20,822 bases of DNA from Fidelibacterota bacterium (GTDB taxonomy: Bacteria; Marinisomatota; Marinisomatia; SCGC-AAA003-L08; TMED6), in the NCBI GenBank assembly GCA_014239355.1, contig JAAZYZ010000075.1, positions 1-20,822 of the forward strand. Direction: 5' to 3'. The stretch's first letter is position 1, and each line of letters starts with the position of its first letter. Position numbers and translations under genes: made by a program. The notes beneath the pieces are model-generated. The model saw nothing but the letters and a program-made list of their open reading frames with translations, had not been told where the DNA came from and made no database searches. Below, in pieces: positions 7,302-15,095 of the stretch.

Positions 7302-8183
7302 ATGAATAAAAAAATTACAGAATTAAAAAATTCTTTAAGTTCAAAACTTGACACTATGACAACTAATCAAATTATCGAACTTATTAATAGTGAAGATAGC
7401 AAAATATCTTTAGTAATAAAAGAATTAATTCCTCGAATTGTACCTTTGATAGAAGAAATAGTAACAAACATAAATAATGGAGGCAGATTAATATATGTTG
7501 GGGCTGGAACAAGTGGAAGATTAGGGGTGTTGGATGCCTCAGAATGCCCACCAACATTTAGCGCTCAAAAGAATTTAGTTGTTGGAATTATTGCAGGAGG
7601 AACAAAAGCCTTATATAATTCTATCGAAGGTGCAGAAGACAATTTAAATCTTGCTATTAAAGATGTTAAAAAGTATGAAATCAATAAAAAAGATAGTATT
7701 ATTGGTATTACAACAAGTGGCACAACTCCTTATGTACATGAATTCTTAAAAGAATCAAAAAAAATTGGTTCATTTACATCAATTATAACATCTAATAAAA
7801 TTGATAAAAAATCATATATAAACAATCAAATTGAATGTATTGTTGGACCTGAAGTTTTAACAGGATCAACAAGAATGAAAGCTGGTACAGCAACAAAAAT
7901 GATTCTAAATATAATATCAACTACAACAATGATTAAATTAAATAAAGTATATCAAAACTTTATGGTTGATTTAAAAATCAGTAATAACAAATTAACTAAT
8001 AGAGCTATTAATATAGTAAGTGAGGTTACTAATCTAAATGAAAATGAAAGCAAAGATTTAATTAAAAAAGCAAATGGGCATGTTAAAAATGCTATTTTAA
8101 TGTATATAAAAAATATTAATTATTCTGAATCGTGTAAAGTTTTAAAAAATAATAATGGGAATTTAAGAAAATCTATCAATTAA
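7302..8183 (+). CDS. murQ: N-acetylmuramic acid 6-phosphate etherase
   Basis: 293 residues, close to the usual 300. MurQ cleaves the lactyl ether of MurNAc-6-phosphate, giving GlcNAc-6-phosphate and D-lactate during cell-wall sugar recycling. The SIS-domain signature GAGTSGRLGVLDASECPPTF spans 67-86. Glu81 in it and Glu112 in EGAEDN match the two acid-base glutamates of the family. GITTSGTTPYV (135-145) binds the phosphate, and TGSTRMKAGTATKMILN (187-203) is the second signature. The C-terminal helical region (about 240-293) is somewhat short but has the expected KANGHVKNAI segment. It starts a plus-strand run whose next gene is 71 bases away. No anmK, nagZ or ampG is in the window, so the recycling route cannot be judged complete. 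Confidence 0.95.
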   Translation: MNKKITELKNSLSSKLDTMTTNQIIELINSEDSKISLVIKELIPRIVPLIEEIVTNINNGGRLIYVGAGTSGRLGVLDASECPPTFSAQKNLVVGIIAGGTKALYNSIEGAEDNLNLAIKDVKKYEINKKDSIIGITTSGTTPYVHEFLKESKKIGSFTSIITSNKIDKKSYINNQIECIVGPEVLTGSTRMKAGTATKMILNIISTTTMIKLNKVYQNFMVDLKISNNKLTNRAINIVSEVTNLNENESKDLIKKANGHVKNAILMYIKNINYSESCKVLKNNNGNLRKSIN

Positions 8184-8254
8184 TGACTAATTTCATATGC
8201 TAATTTAAAGTTAAATTTCGATATATTAATTCTTGTGAAAGGATATAAATAAAA

Positions 8255-9616
8255 ATGAATGAAACAATGTTTCGTGAATACGATATAAGAGGAATTGTTG
8301 ATGTTGATTTCCCAGATGAAGTTGTAAAAAAACTTGGGAAAGCTTTTGGTACATACATATTGCGAAAAGGCGGCACCCAAATTTCTGTAAGTGGAGATAT
8401 CCGTGAAAGTAGCCCAATATTAAAAACAAATTTCATTAAAGGTGCCTTATCTACAGGATTAAATATTATTGACACAGGAATAATCCCTACACCTGTGAAC
8501 TATTATTCTATGTATAAATTAGAAACAGATGGTGCTGTTCAAATAACAGGAAGTCATAATCCAAATGAATTTAATGGATTTAAATTTTCTTGCTTAAATG
8601 AATCTTTCTATGGTAAAAAAATTCAACTATTAAAAAATATGATTTTAGATGATGATTTCGAAAATGGTTCTGGAAAATTAATAACTAATAATATTTTAAA
8701 CGATTATATTCAAATGTTATGCTCTAAGATAAAACTTAATAAAAAATTAAAGGTTATTGTTGACTCTGGGAATGCTTGTGGATGTTTAACTGTACCACAA
8801 ACATTGAAAAAACTTGGTATTGAAGTTGAAGAATTATATTGTGAGGTTGATTCAACGTTTCCAAATCATCATCCTGATCCAACTGTAGATTCAAATTTAA
8901 CTAAAATAGTTTCAAAAATAAAAAATGGAAATTTTGATTTAGGAATGGCTTTTGATGGAGATGCAGATAGAATTGTAGTGATTGATGAAAAAGGTAATAT
9001 CATTAGGTGTGATAACCTAATATGCTTATTTCTTCCTGAAGTCATAACTAAAAAAAATAAAAAAATTATATTTGATGTAAAATGTTCTGAAGCTCTAGAA
9101 AAAATGATTCTTCATAATGGTGGTGAGCCTTTAATGTGGAAAACTGGTCATTCATTAATTAAAGATAAAATGAAAAAAGAAAATGTAAAGTTTGCAGGAG
9201 AAATGAGTGGTCATATTTTCTTTGCAGACGATTACTACGGATACGATGATGCTCTATATGTTGGATTAAGATTATTGAAAATACTATCAAACACAACAAA
9301 AACATTATCACAATTAACAAATAATATACCTAAATATTATTCAACACCCGAGATGAGAATAGATTGCAAAGATGATAATGAAAAATTTAAAATAACACAA
9401 AAAGCTATAGAGTTTTTTACTGAAAACTATAACTGTTTAACAATTGATGGGGTTAGAATTAAATTTAAAAATGGTTGGGGGCTTGTAAGATCTTCAAATA
9501 CACAACCTGTTATTGTTTGTAGATTTGAGGCTACAAATGAAATTGATTTAAATAAAATGAAAGAATTAGTTCTATCTAAATTAAATGAATTTGGTGAATT
9601 GAAATACAATGAATAA
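8255..9616 (+). CDS. Phosphomannomutase/phosphoglucomutase (alpha-D-phosphohexomutase family)
   Basis: 453 residues with all four phosphohexomutase signatures. MFREYDIRG is at 5-13. The catalytic phosphoserine loop is TGSHNP at 98-103 (Ser100; TASHNP is more usual). The magnesium loop DGDADR is at 234-239. The sugar-recognition loop GEMSGHIFF is near 317-325, and the phosphate-binding loop RSSNTQP near 416-422. The GEMSG form and the long spacer are typical of ManB/AlgC-type enzymes acting on mannose- or glucose-phosphates, rather than GlmM. With the isomerase two genes on, it could take mannose-6-P to mannose-1-P for GDP-mannose. An AAAGGA ribosome site lies about 14 bases upstream of the ATG. 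The end overlaps the next gene by 8 bases. Confidence 0.88.
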   Translation: MNETMFREYDIRGIVDVDFPDEVVKKLGKAFGTYILRKGGTQISVSGDIRESSPILKTNFIKGALSTGLNIIDTGIIPTPVNYYSMYKLETDGAVQITGSHNPNEFNGFKFSCLNESFYGKKIQLLKNMILDDDFENGSGKLITNNILNDYIQMLCSKIKLNKKLKVIVDSGNACGCLTVPQTLKKLGIEVEELYCEVDSTFPNHHPDPTVDSNLTKIVSKIKNGNFDLGMAFDGDADRIVVIDEKGNIIRCDNLICLFLPEVITKKNKKIIFDVKCSEALEKMILHNGGEPLMWKTGHSLIKDKMKKENVKFAGEMSGHIFFADDYYGYDDALYVGLRLLKILSNTTKTLSQLTNNIPKYYSTPEMRIDCKDDNEKFKITQKAIEFFTENYNCLTIDGVRIKFKNGWGLVRSSNTQPVIVCRFEATNEIDLNKMKELVLSKLNEFGELKYNE

Positions 9617-10550
9617 TAAAATTAAATTATTACAAAATAAAATAAATACAGATTTAAATAAAATTTACAATACTGGGCCTAATAGCTTAGTCAAAACTTT
9701 TAATTATGTAATGTCTGGTAAAGGAAAAAGAATAAGGCCTATTCTAACTCTTTTAACATCAAAATCATTATTTGGTGATTATAAAAAATCTTACAAATCA
9801 GCATTAGCAGTAGAAATATTACATAATTTTACTCTTGTACATGATGATATTATGGATAATGACACATTAAGACATGGTAAAGATACAGTTCATGAAAAAT
9901 GGGATATTTCTACAGCAATTCTCATTGGAGATGCAATGCTAGCTAAAAGTATCAATATACTTTCTGAATCCAATTATAATGATAACTTATTAAAATCATT
10001 TAACTCAGCACTTATGGCAGTATGTGAAGGCCAAGCATTTGATAAAGAATTTGAAACTAAAAAAAATGTGACTGAAAAAGAATATTTTTCTATGATTGAA
10101 AAAAAAACATCCTATTTAATAGCTATGCCAATTGAAATAGGGGCATTAGCTTATAACTACCCTTTAAAAGATGCAAAAAAGCTTTTTAATTTTGGGATCT
10201 CTATTGGTAAAGCATTTCAAATACAAGATGATTTCCTTGAGATTATGTCAAATCCAAAAATTATGAAAAAAAGTCTAGATAGTGATATTCTCTTAGGTAA
10301 AAAAACATATCCAATTATTTTATGTAATAAAATAGATAAAAATTTTATTGAGGAAATAATAAAAGATAAAAATACACAAGAAATTATATCTAAAATCCGA
10401 AAATTTATACTAGATAATAAATTAGATATTCAAATTGAAAAGACAATTGATAGGCTATATAAAGAAGGATTTGATTGTATAAAAAAAATTGATTTTATAT
10501 CAGACGAATTAGTAAATTTTATTAATAAATTGAAAAAAAGAGAAAAATAA
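9609..10550 (+). CDS. Polyprenyl (geranylgeranyl/farnesyl-type) diphosphate synthase
   Basis: 313 residues of the trans-isoprenyl diphosphate synthase fold. It has the diphosphate-binding GKGKRIRP at 37-44, a first aspartate-rich motif DDIMD at 79-83, GDAMLAKS at 108-115, GQAFDKEF at 141-148 and a second acidic motif DDFLE at 207-211. It joins isopentenyl diphosphate units to an allylic primer. The first motif lacks the two-residue insertion of classical bacterial farnesyl synthases, and an aromatic (Phe74) stands five residues before it, which suggests a C15-C20 product; chain length is inference. The last Asp of the second motif is Glu, a conservative change. The gene overlaps the mutase gene by 8 bases and shares TAATG with the next, so it is translationally coupled on both sides. 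Confidence 0.9.
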   Translation: MNNKIKLLQNKINTDLNKIYNTGPNSLVKTFNYVMSGKGKRIRPILTLLTSKSLFGDYKKSYKSALAVEILHNFTLVHDDIMDNDTLRHGKDTVHEKWDISTAILIGDAMLAKSINILSESNYNDNLLKSFNSALMAVCEGQAFDKEFETKKNVTEKEYFSMIEKKTSYLIAMPIEIGALAYNYPLKDAKKLFNFGISIGKAFQIQDDFLEIMSNPKIMKKSLDSDILLGKKTYPIILCNKIDKNFIEEIIKDKNTQEIISKIRKFILDNKLDIQIEKTIDRLYKEGFDCIKKIDFISDELVNFINKLKKREK

Positions 10551-11596
10551 TGAACAGATTAAAAATTGACAAATCTAATATGTATAAAAGTATTAATGAT
10601 TTTTCTATGCACATTCAAAAATCATTTGATTTCTTTAAAGAAAACTCATCTTTATATAAAAATTATAGTGATATTAATAAAATTATGATATTAGGTATGG
10701 GCGGATCTGCTATAACTGGACTTTTAATGAAAGAAATATTAAAGCATGAGATAGATATACCTATAGAAGTAAATCAAGGGTATGATATTCCAAAATGGGT
10801 TAATGATAAAACCCTAATATTAGCATGTTCATACTCTGGGAATACCGAAGAAACTTTAATTGCTTGTGAAAAATGTTTTAAAAAGACATCTAAGATTATC
10901 GGAATCTCAAAAGGAGGAAAATTATTTGATTTATTGAAAAATAAAGAATTTAATGAGTATGTAAAAATGCCTGATGGATTACAGCCTAGAGCTGCACTTG
11001 GCTTTTCTTTTTCATTAATGCTAATCCTTTTAAATAAAATAAAAATAATAAATAATTCTTTCATAGATGAATTGAAAAATAGCATTCCAAAATTAAAGGA
11101 AAAAACCAAAGAATATTCATTAGAAGAGAATAATAATATAGCTTATTCAATTGCTAATAAAATTTATAATAAGAATCCAATTATTTATTCAGAAGAAGGA
11201 ATATTTAATATCATTGGCTATAGATTTAAGTGCCAACTAGTTGAAAATTCAAAAGTACTTGCTTTTAATAATGCCGTTCCAGAAATGAATCATAATGAAA
11301 TTGAAGCATATACAAATACAGTAAATATAAAGAATAATTTTATTGTAATATGGATTAATGACTCTATGTATCATGATAGAAATAAAAAAAGAATAAAAAT
11401 TGTACATAATATTTGGGAAAATAAAGTTAACAAACAATTATTTATAGAAATACAATCAAAAAATAATCAAAATAAAATATTGAAATATTTAAGCTATATA
11501 CACTTAGTAGATTGGATTTCATATCATACAGCTATATTAAATAAAATAGACCCAAGTATAATTCCTAATATTAATGAATTAAAAAAATCTTTATAA
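10550..11596 (+). CDS. Bifunctional phosphoglucose/phosphomannose isomerase
   Basis: 348 residues, the length of the bifunctional PGI/PMI family rather than classical Pgi (about 550). A SIS domain opens with LGMGGSAITG at 48-57. SYSGNTEE at 94-101 is the phosphate-binding loop and ISKGGKL is at 119-125. LQPRAALGFS (144-153) and VPEMNHNEIEA (243-253) hold the family's catalytic Glu/His region, and the C-terminal half is the PGI/PMI-specific domain. It interconverts glucose-6-P, fructose-6-P and mannose-6-P. The start codon shares one base with the previous stop (TAATG). Next to a phosphomannomutase it completes fructose-6-P to mannose-1-P. A classical pgi or manA elsewhere cannot be excluded. 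Confidence 0.9.
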   Translation: MNRLKIDKSNMYKSINDFSMHIQKSFDFFKENSSLYKNYSDINKIMILGMGGSAITGLLMKEILKHEIDIPIEVNQGYDIPKWVNDKTLILACSYSGNTEETLIACEKCFKKTSKIIGISKGGKLFDLLKNKEFNEYVKMPDGLQPRAALGFSFSLMLILLNKIKIINNSFIDELKNSIPKLKEKTKEYSLEENNNIAYSIANKIYNKNPIIYSEEGIFNIIGYRFKCQLVENSKVLAFNNAVPEMNHNEIEAYTNTVNIKNNFIVIWINDSMYHDRNKKRIKIVHNIWENKVNKQLFIEIQSKNNQNKILKYLSYIHLVDWISYHTAILNKIDPSIIPNINELKKSL

Positions 11597-11604
11597 TCAA
11601 ACAC

Positions 11605-11623
11605 AACTTAGTTAACTTAAGTT
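11605..11623. repeat. Nested palindromes and direct repeat abutting the bifunctional-nuclease start
   Basis: AACTTA occurs at 11605-11610 and again at 11614-11619. The second copy is part of a perfect 10-base palindrome, AACTTAAGTT (11614-11623), which ends right at the ATG. AGTTAACT (11610-11617) is also a perfect palindrome. As RNA, AACTTA can pair with TAAGTT (11618-11623) over a 7-base loop. It fills most of the 27-base gap and there is no Shine-Dalgarno sequence, so it could be an operator or a start-site hairpin. Chance in AT-rich DNA is also possible. Confidence 0.4.
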
Positions 11624-12205
11624 ATGCATCTTGTAAAAATAAATAAAATAGAATATCACCCATCAAGTAAAGGATATATTCTTGTTCTTGAAAAAGAAAA
11701 AAATAAAATCAAAATCCCAATACTTATAGGTAGTAATGAAGCACAAGCATTATCATTAGCATATGAAGATATTAGATTACCAAGACCAACAACACATGAT
11801 TTAATTATTAATTTAGTAAATGATCTTGATGCTGACATAGAATATGTAGTCATAAAAAAATATCAAAATGGAACTTTCTTATCAAGTATTGTAATCAAAA
11901 AAGGGAATGAAAAAATAGAGATTGATTCAAGACCTAGTGATGCTATATCTATTGCAGAAAAAGAAAAAATTTCTATGTATGTAACAGATGATATTTTAAA
12001 AACTATAAAATCAAAGAACTTAATATCAAAACAACACTTTCCAGAACAAACAATTAATAAAAATAATAATGCAACTTATAATACGGAAAATATTATACAA
12101 GATTTGATAGTAGCTTTAGAAAAATCAATTAATGATGAGAATTATGAGATTGCAGCAAAATTAAGAGATAGAATAAAAAATTTAAAAACTAAGCAAATAA
12201 ACTAA
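11624..12205 (+). CDS. Bifunctional nuclease (DUF151) family protein with C-terminal UVR motif
   Basis: 193 residues. Residues about 1-128 form the bifunctional nuclease (BFN/DUF151) domain: IPILIGSNEAQALSLA at 31-46, RPTTHDL at 54-60 and DSRPSDAISIA at 101-111, the family signature. Residues 158-190 form a UVR (UvrB/UvrC interaction-like) coiled helix pair, LEKSINDENYEIAAKLRDRI. This two-domain layout is common in the FCB group. Plant members cleave RNA and DNA; bacterial roles are largely undefined. The ATG at 11624 has no Shine-Dalgarno sequence and abuts a palindrome. Its 3' end overlaps the convergent rnc gene by 24 bases. Confidence 0.88.
   Translation: MHLVKINKIEYHPSSKGYILVLEKEKNKIKIPILIGSNEAQALSLAYEDIRLPRPTTHDLIINLVNDLDADIEYVVIKKYQNGTFLSSIVIKKGNEKIEIDSRPSDAISIAEKEKISMYVTDDILKTIKSKNLISKQHFPEQTINKNNNATYNTENIIQDLIVALEKSINDENYEIAAKLRDRIKNLKTKQIN
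12182..12205. other. 24-base tail-to-tail coding overlap of bifunctional nuclease and rnc genes
   Basis: The plus-strand gene stops with TAA at 12203-12205 and the minus-strand rnc stops with TAA at 12182-12184, so both reading frames use these 24 bases. There is no room for a terminator between them. Transcripts reading past either stop would carry complementary 3' ends. Confidence 0.9.
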
Positions 12206-12847
12206 AGTTTTCTTAGCTGCATCAATTTCTGCTTCTTTTATTTTTGTACCATAACCAAAAAATATTTTCTCCTTAACTAAGATTTTAACTTTATATCTTT
12301 TATTATGATCAGGCCCTGAATCTGAAACTAAACTATAATGAGGTTCCACTATATTTTGTGCATGGCAAAATTCATTTAACTTACCTTTATAATTTTCTTG
12401 CCTAACAGAATTAAAATCTAATAATGTTTTATAAATGAAATCTTTTACTGTATTGTAATCTGAATCTAAATATATAGCTGCAACTATAGATTCATATAAA
12501 TCAGAATTAATTCTATCTACTACAGGATCAAAAGCTAAATCTACAGATTTATGAATTGTTGCATAATCTATTAAATTCATTTTTCCACCTAATAAAGATA
12601 GATTCTTCCTACTAATAAAAGTACTTTTAATAGTAGTTAATTCTCCCTGATCTAATTTTTCTCCTTTTTTAAATAACCATTCACTAACTACAAAATCTAT
12701 AATGCTATCTCCAAAGAATTCTAAACGCTCATAATTGCTAGGATTGGATTTAATTGAGGAATGTGTTAAAGCTAATTCAAGAATTGATTTATCATCAAAA
12801 TTATATGATAATATTTCTTCAATTGTTTTATTTGTTTTTTTAGACAC
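12182..12847 (-). CDS. rnc: Ribonuclease III
   Basis: 221 residues, standard length. RNase III cuts double-stranded RNA, maturing rRNA precursors and controlling some messages. The signature ERLEFFGDSIIDF spans 40-52. Glu40, Glu43 and Asp47, with Asp116 and Glu119 of SDLYESIVAAIYLDS, supply the acidic metal-binding residues. The C-terminal double-stranded RNA-binding domain runs about 154-221, with HNKRYKVKI and EAEIDAAKKTL. The start is GTG at 12847, overlapping the end of fabF by 8 bases; the FKGV codons of fabF supply AAAGG right against it, so coupling by the terminating ribosome seems likely. fabF-rnc adjacency is widely conserved. The 3' end overlaps the convergent nuclease gene. Confidence 0.95.
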   Translation of the reverse strand: MSKKTNKTIEEILSYNFDDKSILELALTHSSIKSNPSNYERLEFFGDSIIDFVVSEWLFKKGEKLDQGELTTIKSTFISRKNLSLLGGKMNLIDYATIHKSVDLAFDPVVDRINSDLYESIVAAIYLDSDYNTVKDFIYKTLLDFNSVRQENYKGKLNEFCHAQNIVEPHYSLVSDSGPDHNKRYKVKILVKEKIFFGYGTKIKEAEIDAAKKTLVYLLSF

Positions 12848-14069
12848 CTTTAAATATGATTACACTATTATGTCCACCAAATCCAAAACTATTTGATAAA
12901 CCATAAGTTATAGTTTTAGATACACCTTTATTAGGTGTATAGTTCAAATTACACTCTAAATCTAAATCTTTATAATTTATTGTAGGTGGTATATAACCAT
13001 TATTAAGTGATAAAATGGTTGCAATTGCTTCAATTGCACCTGCAGCACCAAGTAGATGTCCTGTCATAGACTTAGTGGAATTAATAACTAAATCTTTTGA
13101 TTTTTCTTTAAAAATACTCTTTATAGCCTTTGTTTCTATTTTATCATTTAAAGGAGTAGAAGTCCCATGAGCATTAATATATTTGATGTCATCTATACTA
13201 ATATTAGCATCTAATATTGCATTTAACATAGCTTTTTCACCACCTTTTCCTTCATGATCTGGGCTAGTGATATGATATGCATCTGCAGTAGCACCATAAC
13301 CAACTATTTCTCCAATGATATTAGCGTTTCTATTTTTAGCATGCTCAAAACTTTCTAAAACTAAAATTCCCGAGCCTTCCCCCATAACAAAACCATCTCT
13401 ATTTTTATCAAAAGGTCTTGATGCAGAATTTTTATCAGGATTTTTAGTTAATGCTTTCATATTTGAAAACCCTGCAATAGACATTTCTGTGATTGCAGCT
13501 TCTGAACCTCCAGCAATAATAACATCGGCTAAATTAGATTGAATCATTTTAAAAGCATCTCCAAATGCATGATTACTAGTAGCACATGCTGATGCTACTG
13601 AATAATTAAGACCTTTAAAACCATATTTTATTGAAATTTGTCCAGCAGCTATATCTGATATCATAGCTGGTATGAAAAATGGACTAACAAATCTAGGGTT
13701 TTTTAATAATTTTTTGTGTTGAGTTTCAAATGTTCCAATACCACCAATACCAGATCCAACAATTACTCCTACCCTATCATTTGAAAAATTACTCTTTAAT
13801 AATTCTGATTGATTTATTGCTTGTTCTGCAGCAATTAATGCAAAAGATGAAAATCTATCTAATTTGTTTAATTCTTTTCTATCAAAGAAATCATTTAAAT
13901 CAATTGAACTTTGACCTGCAATTTTGACATCAAATTTTTCAGTATCAAAAAGTGTTATATCATCAATCCCATTGTAACCTATTTTTAAATTATTCCAAAA
14001 ATCATCTAAATTGTTACCAATTGGAGATACAACTCCCATTCCAGTTATAACTACTCTATTTTTAGTCAT
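12840..14069 (-). CDS. fabF: 3-oxoacyl-[acyl-carrier-protein] synthase II (KAS II)
   Basis: 409 residues, full length. FabF condenses malonyl-ACP with a growing acyl-ACP. The thiolase-fold catalytic triad is intact: Cys162 in SVASACATSNHAFG, His301 in NAHGTSTPLND and His338 in KSMTGHLLGAAG. The phenylalanine gate GFGGHN is at 396-401. The residues after the nucleophile read ATSN rather than the common ATGT, a modest variation in the elbow. It follows acpP after 26 bases without a clear ribosome site and overlaps rnc by 8 bases. Position between acpP and rnc fits FabF rather than FabB. Confidence 0.96.
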   Translation of the reverse strand: MTKNRVVITGMGVVSPIGNNLDDFWNNLKIGYNGIDDITLFDTEKFDVKIAGQSSIDLNDFFDRKELNKLDRFSSFALIAAEQAINQSELLKSNFSNDRVGVIVGSGIGGIGTFETQHKKLLKNPRFVSPFFIPAMISDIAAGQISIKYGFKGLNYSVASACATSNHAFGDAFKMIQSNLADVIIAGGSEAAITEMSIAGFSNMKALTKNPDKNSASRPFDKNRDGFVMGEGSGILVLESFEHAKNRNANIIGEIVGYGATADAYHITSPDHEGKGGEKAMLNAILDANISIDDIKYINAHGTSTPLNDKIETKAIKSIFKEKSKDLVINSTKSMTGHLLGAAGAIEAIATILSLNNGYIPPTINYKDLDLECNLNYTPNKGVSKTITYGLSNSFGFGGHNSVIIFKGV

Positions 14070-14095
14070 TATAAAATTAATTTAAATTTTTGAAC

Positions 14096-14329
14096 TTATT
14101 TTATTTTATTTATATAATCAACAGCCTGACCAACAGAAGTGATTTTTTCAGCATCTTCATCTGGAATCTCAATTTCAAATTCTTCTTCAAACTGCATGAT
14201 TAATTCTACAGTATCTAATGAATCAGCACCTAAATCATCAATAAATTTAGCTTCTGGTGTAACTTTACTAGATTCTACACCCAATTTATCAACAACTATT
14301 TCTTTTACTTTATCTAATGTATTATCCAT
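14096..14329 (-). CDS. acpP: Acyl carrier protein
   Basis: 77 residues, strongly acidic. Ser37 in [10 protein letters not shown] carries the 4'-phosphopantetheine arm that holds growing acyl chains. Helix I (2-15), the helix II recognition stretch [27 protein letters not shown] with its acidic residues, and the end VDYINKIK match AcpP throughout. It lies between fabG (22 bases upstream) and fabF (26 bases downstream). The abundance expected of ACP may explain why these two gaps are longer than the others in this operon. No separate promoter is evident in the 22-base gap. Confidence 0.97.
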   Translation of the reverse strand: MDNTLDKVKEIVVDKLGVESSKVTPEAKFIDDLGADSLDTVELIMQFEEEFEIEIPDEDAEKITSVGQAVDYINKIK

Positions 14330-14351
14330 TTTATTTATTTTCCTTTATTTA

Positions 14352-15095
14352 TTATTTAATTGTCATTCCACCATCTATATTAATAACTTGACCTGTTATA
14401 TAAGAGCTTAATTCTGATGATAAATAGCAAACTAAATTAGCAACATCTATACTTGAACCTAATTTATTAAGTGGAATATTATTCTTCATATCATCTATTA
14501 CTTTACTGTCTAGACTATTTGTCATTTCCGTTTCTATATAACCAGGAGCTATACAATTAATATTGATATTTTTACTACCTAGTTCTACAGCTAAAGCTCT
14601 AGTCATACCTTCAACACCAGACTTAGATGCTGCATAATTACTCTGACCACTATTCCCAATCTGACCTATTACAGAACTAATATTCACAATTTTTCCACTT
14701 CTATTTTTTAACATAAATCTAGATACTACCTTTATTGTATTATAATAACCTTTTAAATTAACATTCATCACCTCATCCCAATCATCCTCATTCAGTCTTA
14801 ATAGAAGTTTATCCTTAGTGATTCCTGCATTATTAATTAAAATATCTATTGAACCCCATTTATCATAAACTTCCTGAACTATTTCTTTAAACTGAGGTTG
14901 ATTGGTAGTGTCACATGCATAAGAAATAACTTTATTTGAATTTATATTTTCTTTAACCTTATTTAAATCATTAATTTTTCTGCTAATAATAACTACTCTA
15001 CATCCATGATAAGCTAATTTTTTTGCAATTGATTTTCCAATTCCCCTTGAAGACCCAGTAACTATTGCTACCTTATTTTTTAATTCTAAATTCAT
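14352..15095 (-). CDS. fabG: 3-oxoacyl-[acyl-carrier-protein] reductase
   Basis: 247 residues, a classical short-chain dehydrogenase. The NADPH-binding TGSSRGIG is at 13-20, NNAG at 88-91, and the catalytic Ser141, Tyr154 and Lys158 follow in ISSVIGQIGNSGQSNYAASK. The C-terminal segment ends YITGQVINIDGGM, as in FabG. It reduces beta-ketoacyl-ACP to the beta-hydroxy form, the first reduction of each elongation round. Its ATG directly follows the fabD stop (TAA at 15098-15096, ATG at 15095-15093), with no gap. Operon position confirms FabG among many similar reductases. Confidence 0.96.
   Translation of the reverse strand: MNLELKNKVAIVTGSSRGIGKSIAKKLAYHGCRVVIISRKINDLNKVKENINSNKVISYACDTTNQPQFKEIVQEVYDKWGSIDILINNAGITKDKLLLRLNEDDWDEVMNVNLKGYYNTIKVVSRFMLKNRSGKIVNISSVIGQIGNSGQSNYAASKSGVEGMTRALAVELGSKNININCIAPGYIETEMTNSLDSKVIDDMKNNIPLNKLGSSIDVANLVCYLSSELSSYITGQVINIDGGMTIK

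Noticed and set aside
8180..8475. Overlapping minus-strand frames of 66-91 codons around the start of the mutase gene
   Set aside because: Three antisense frames over one gene start is a low-complexity effect; none has a ribosome site or recognisable domain.
10774..11109. 111-codon minus-strand frame inside the PGI/PMI gene
   Set aside because: Fully antisense to a conserved enzyme gene with intact motifs; composition looks like a reverse reading, with no start signal.
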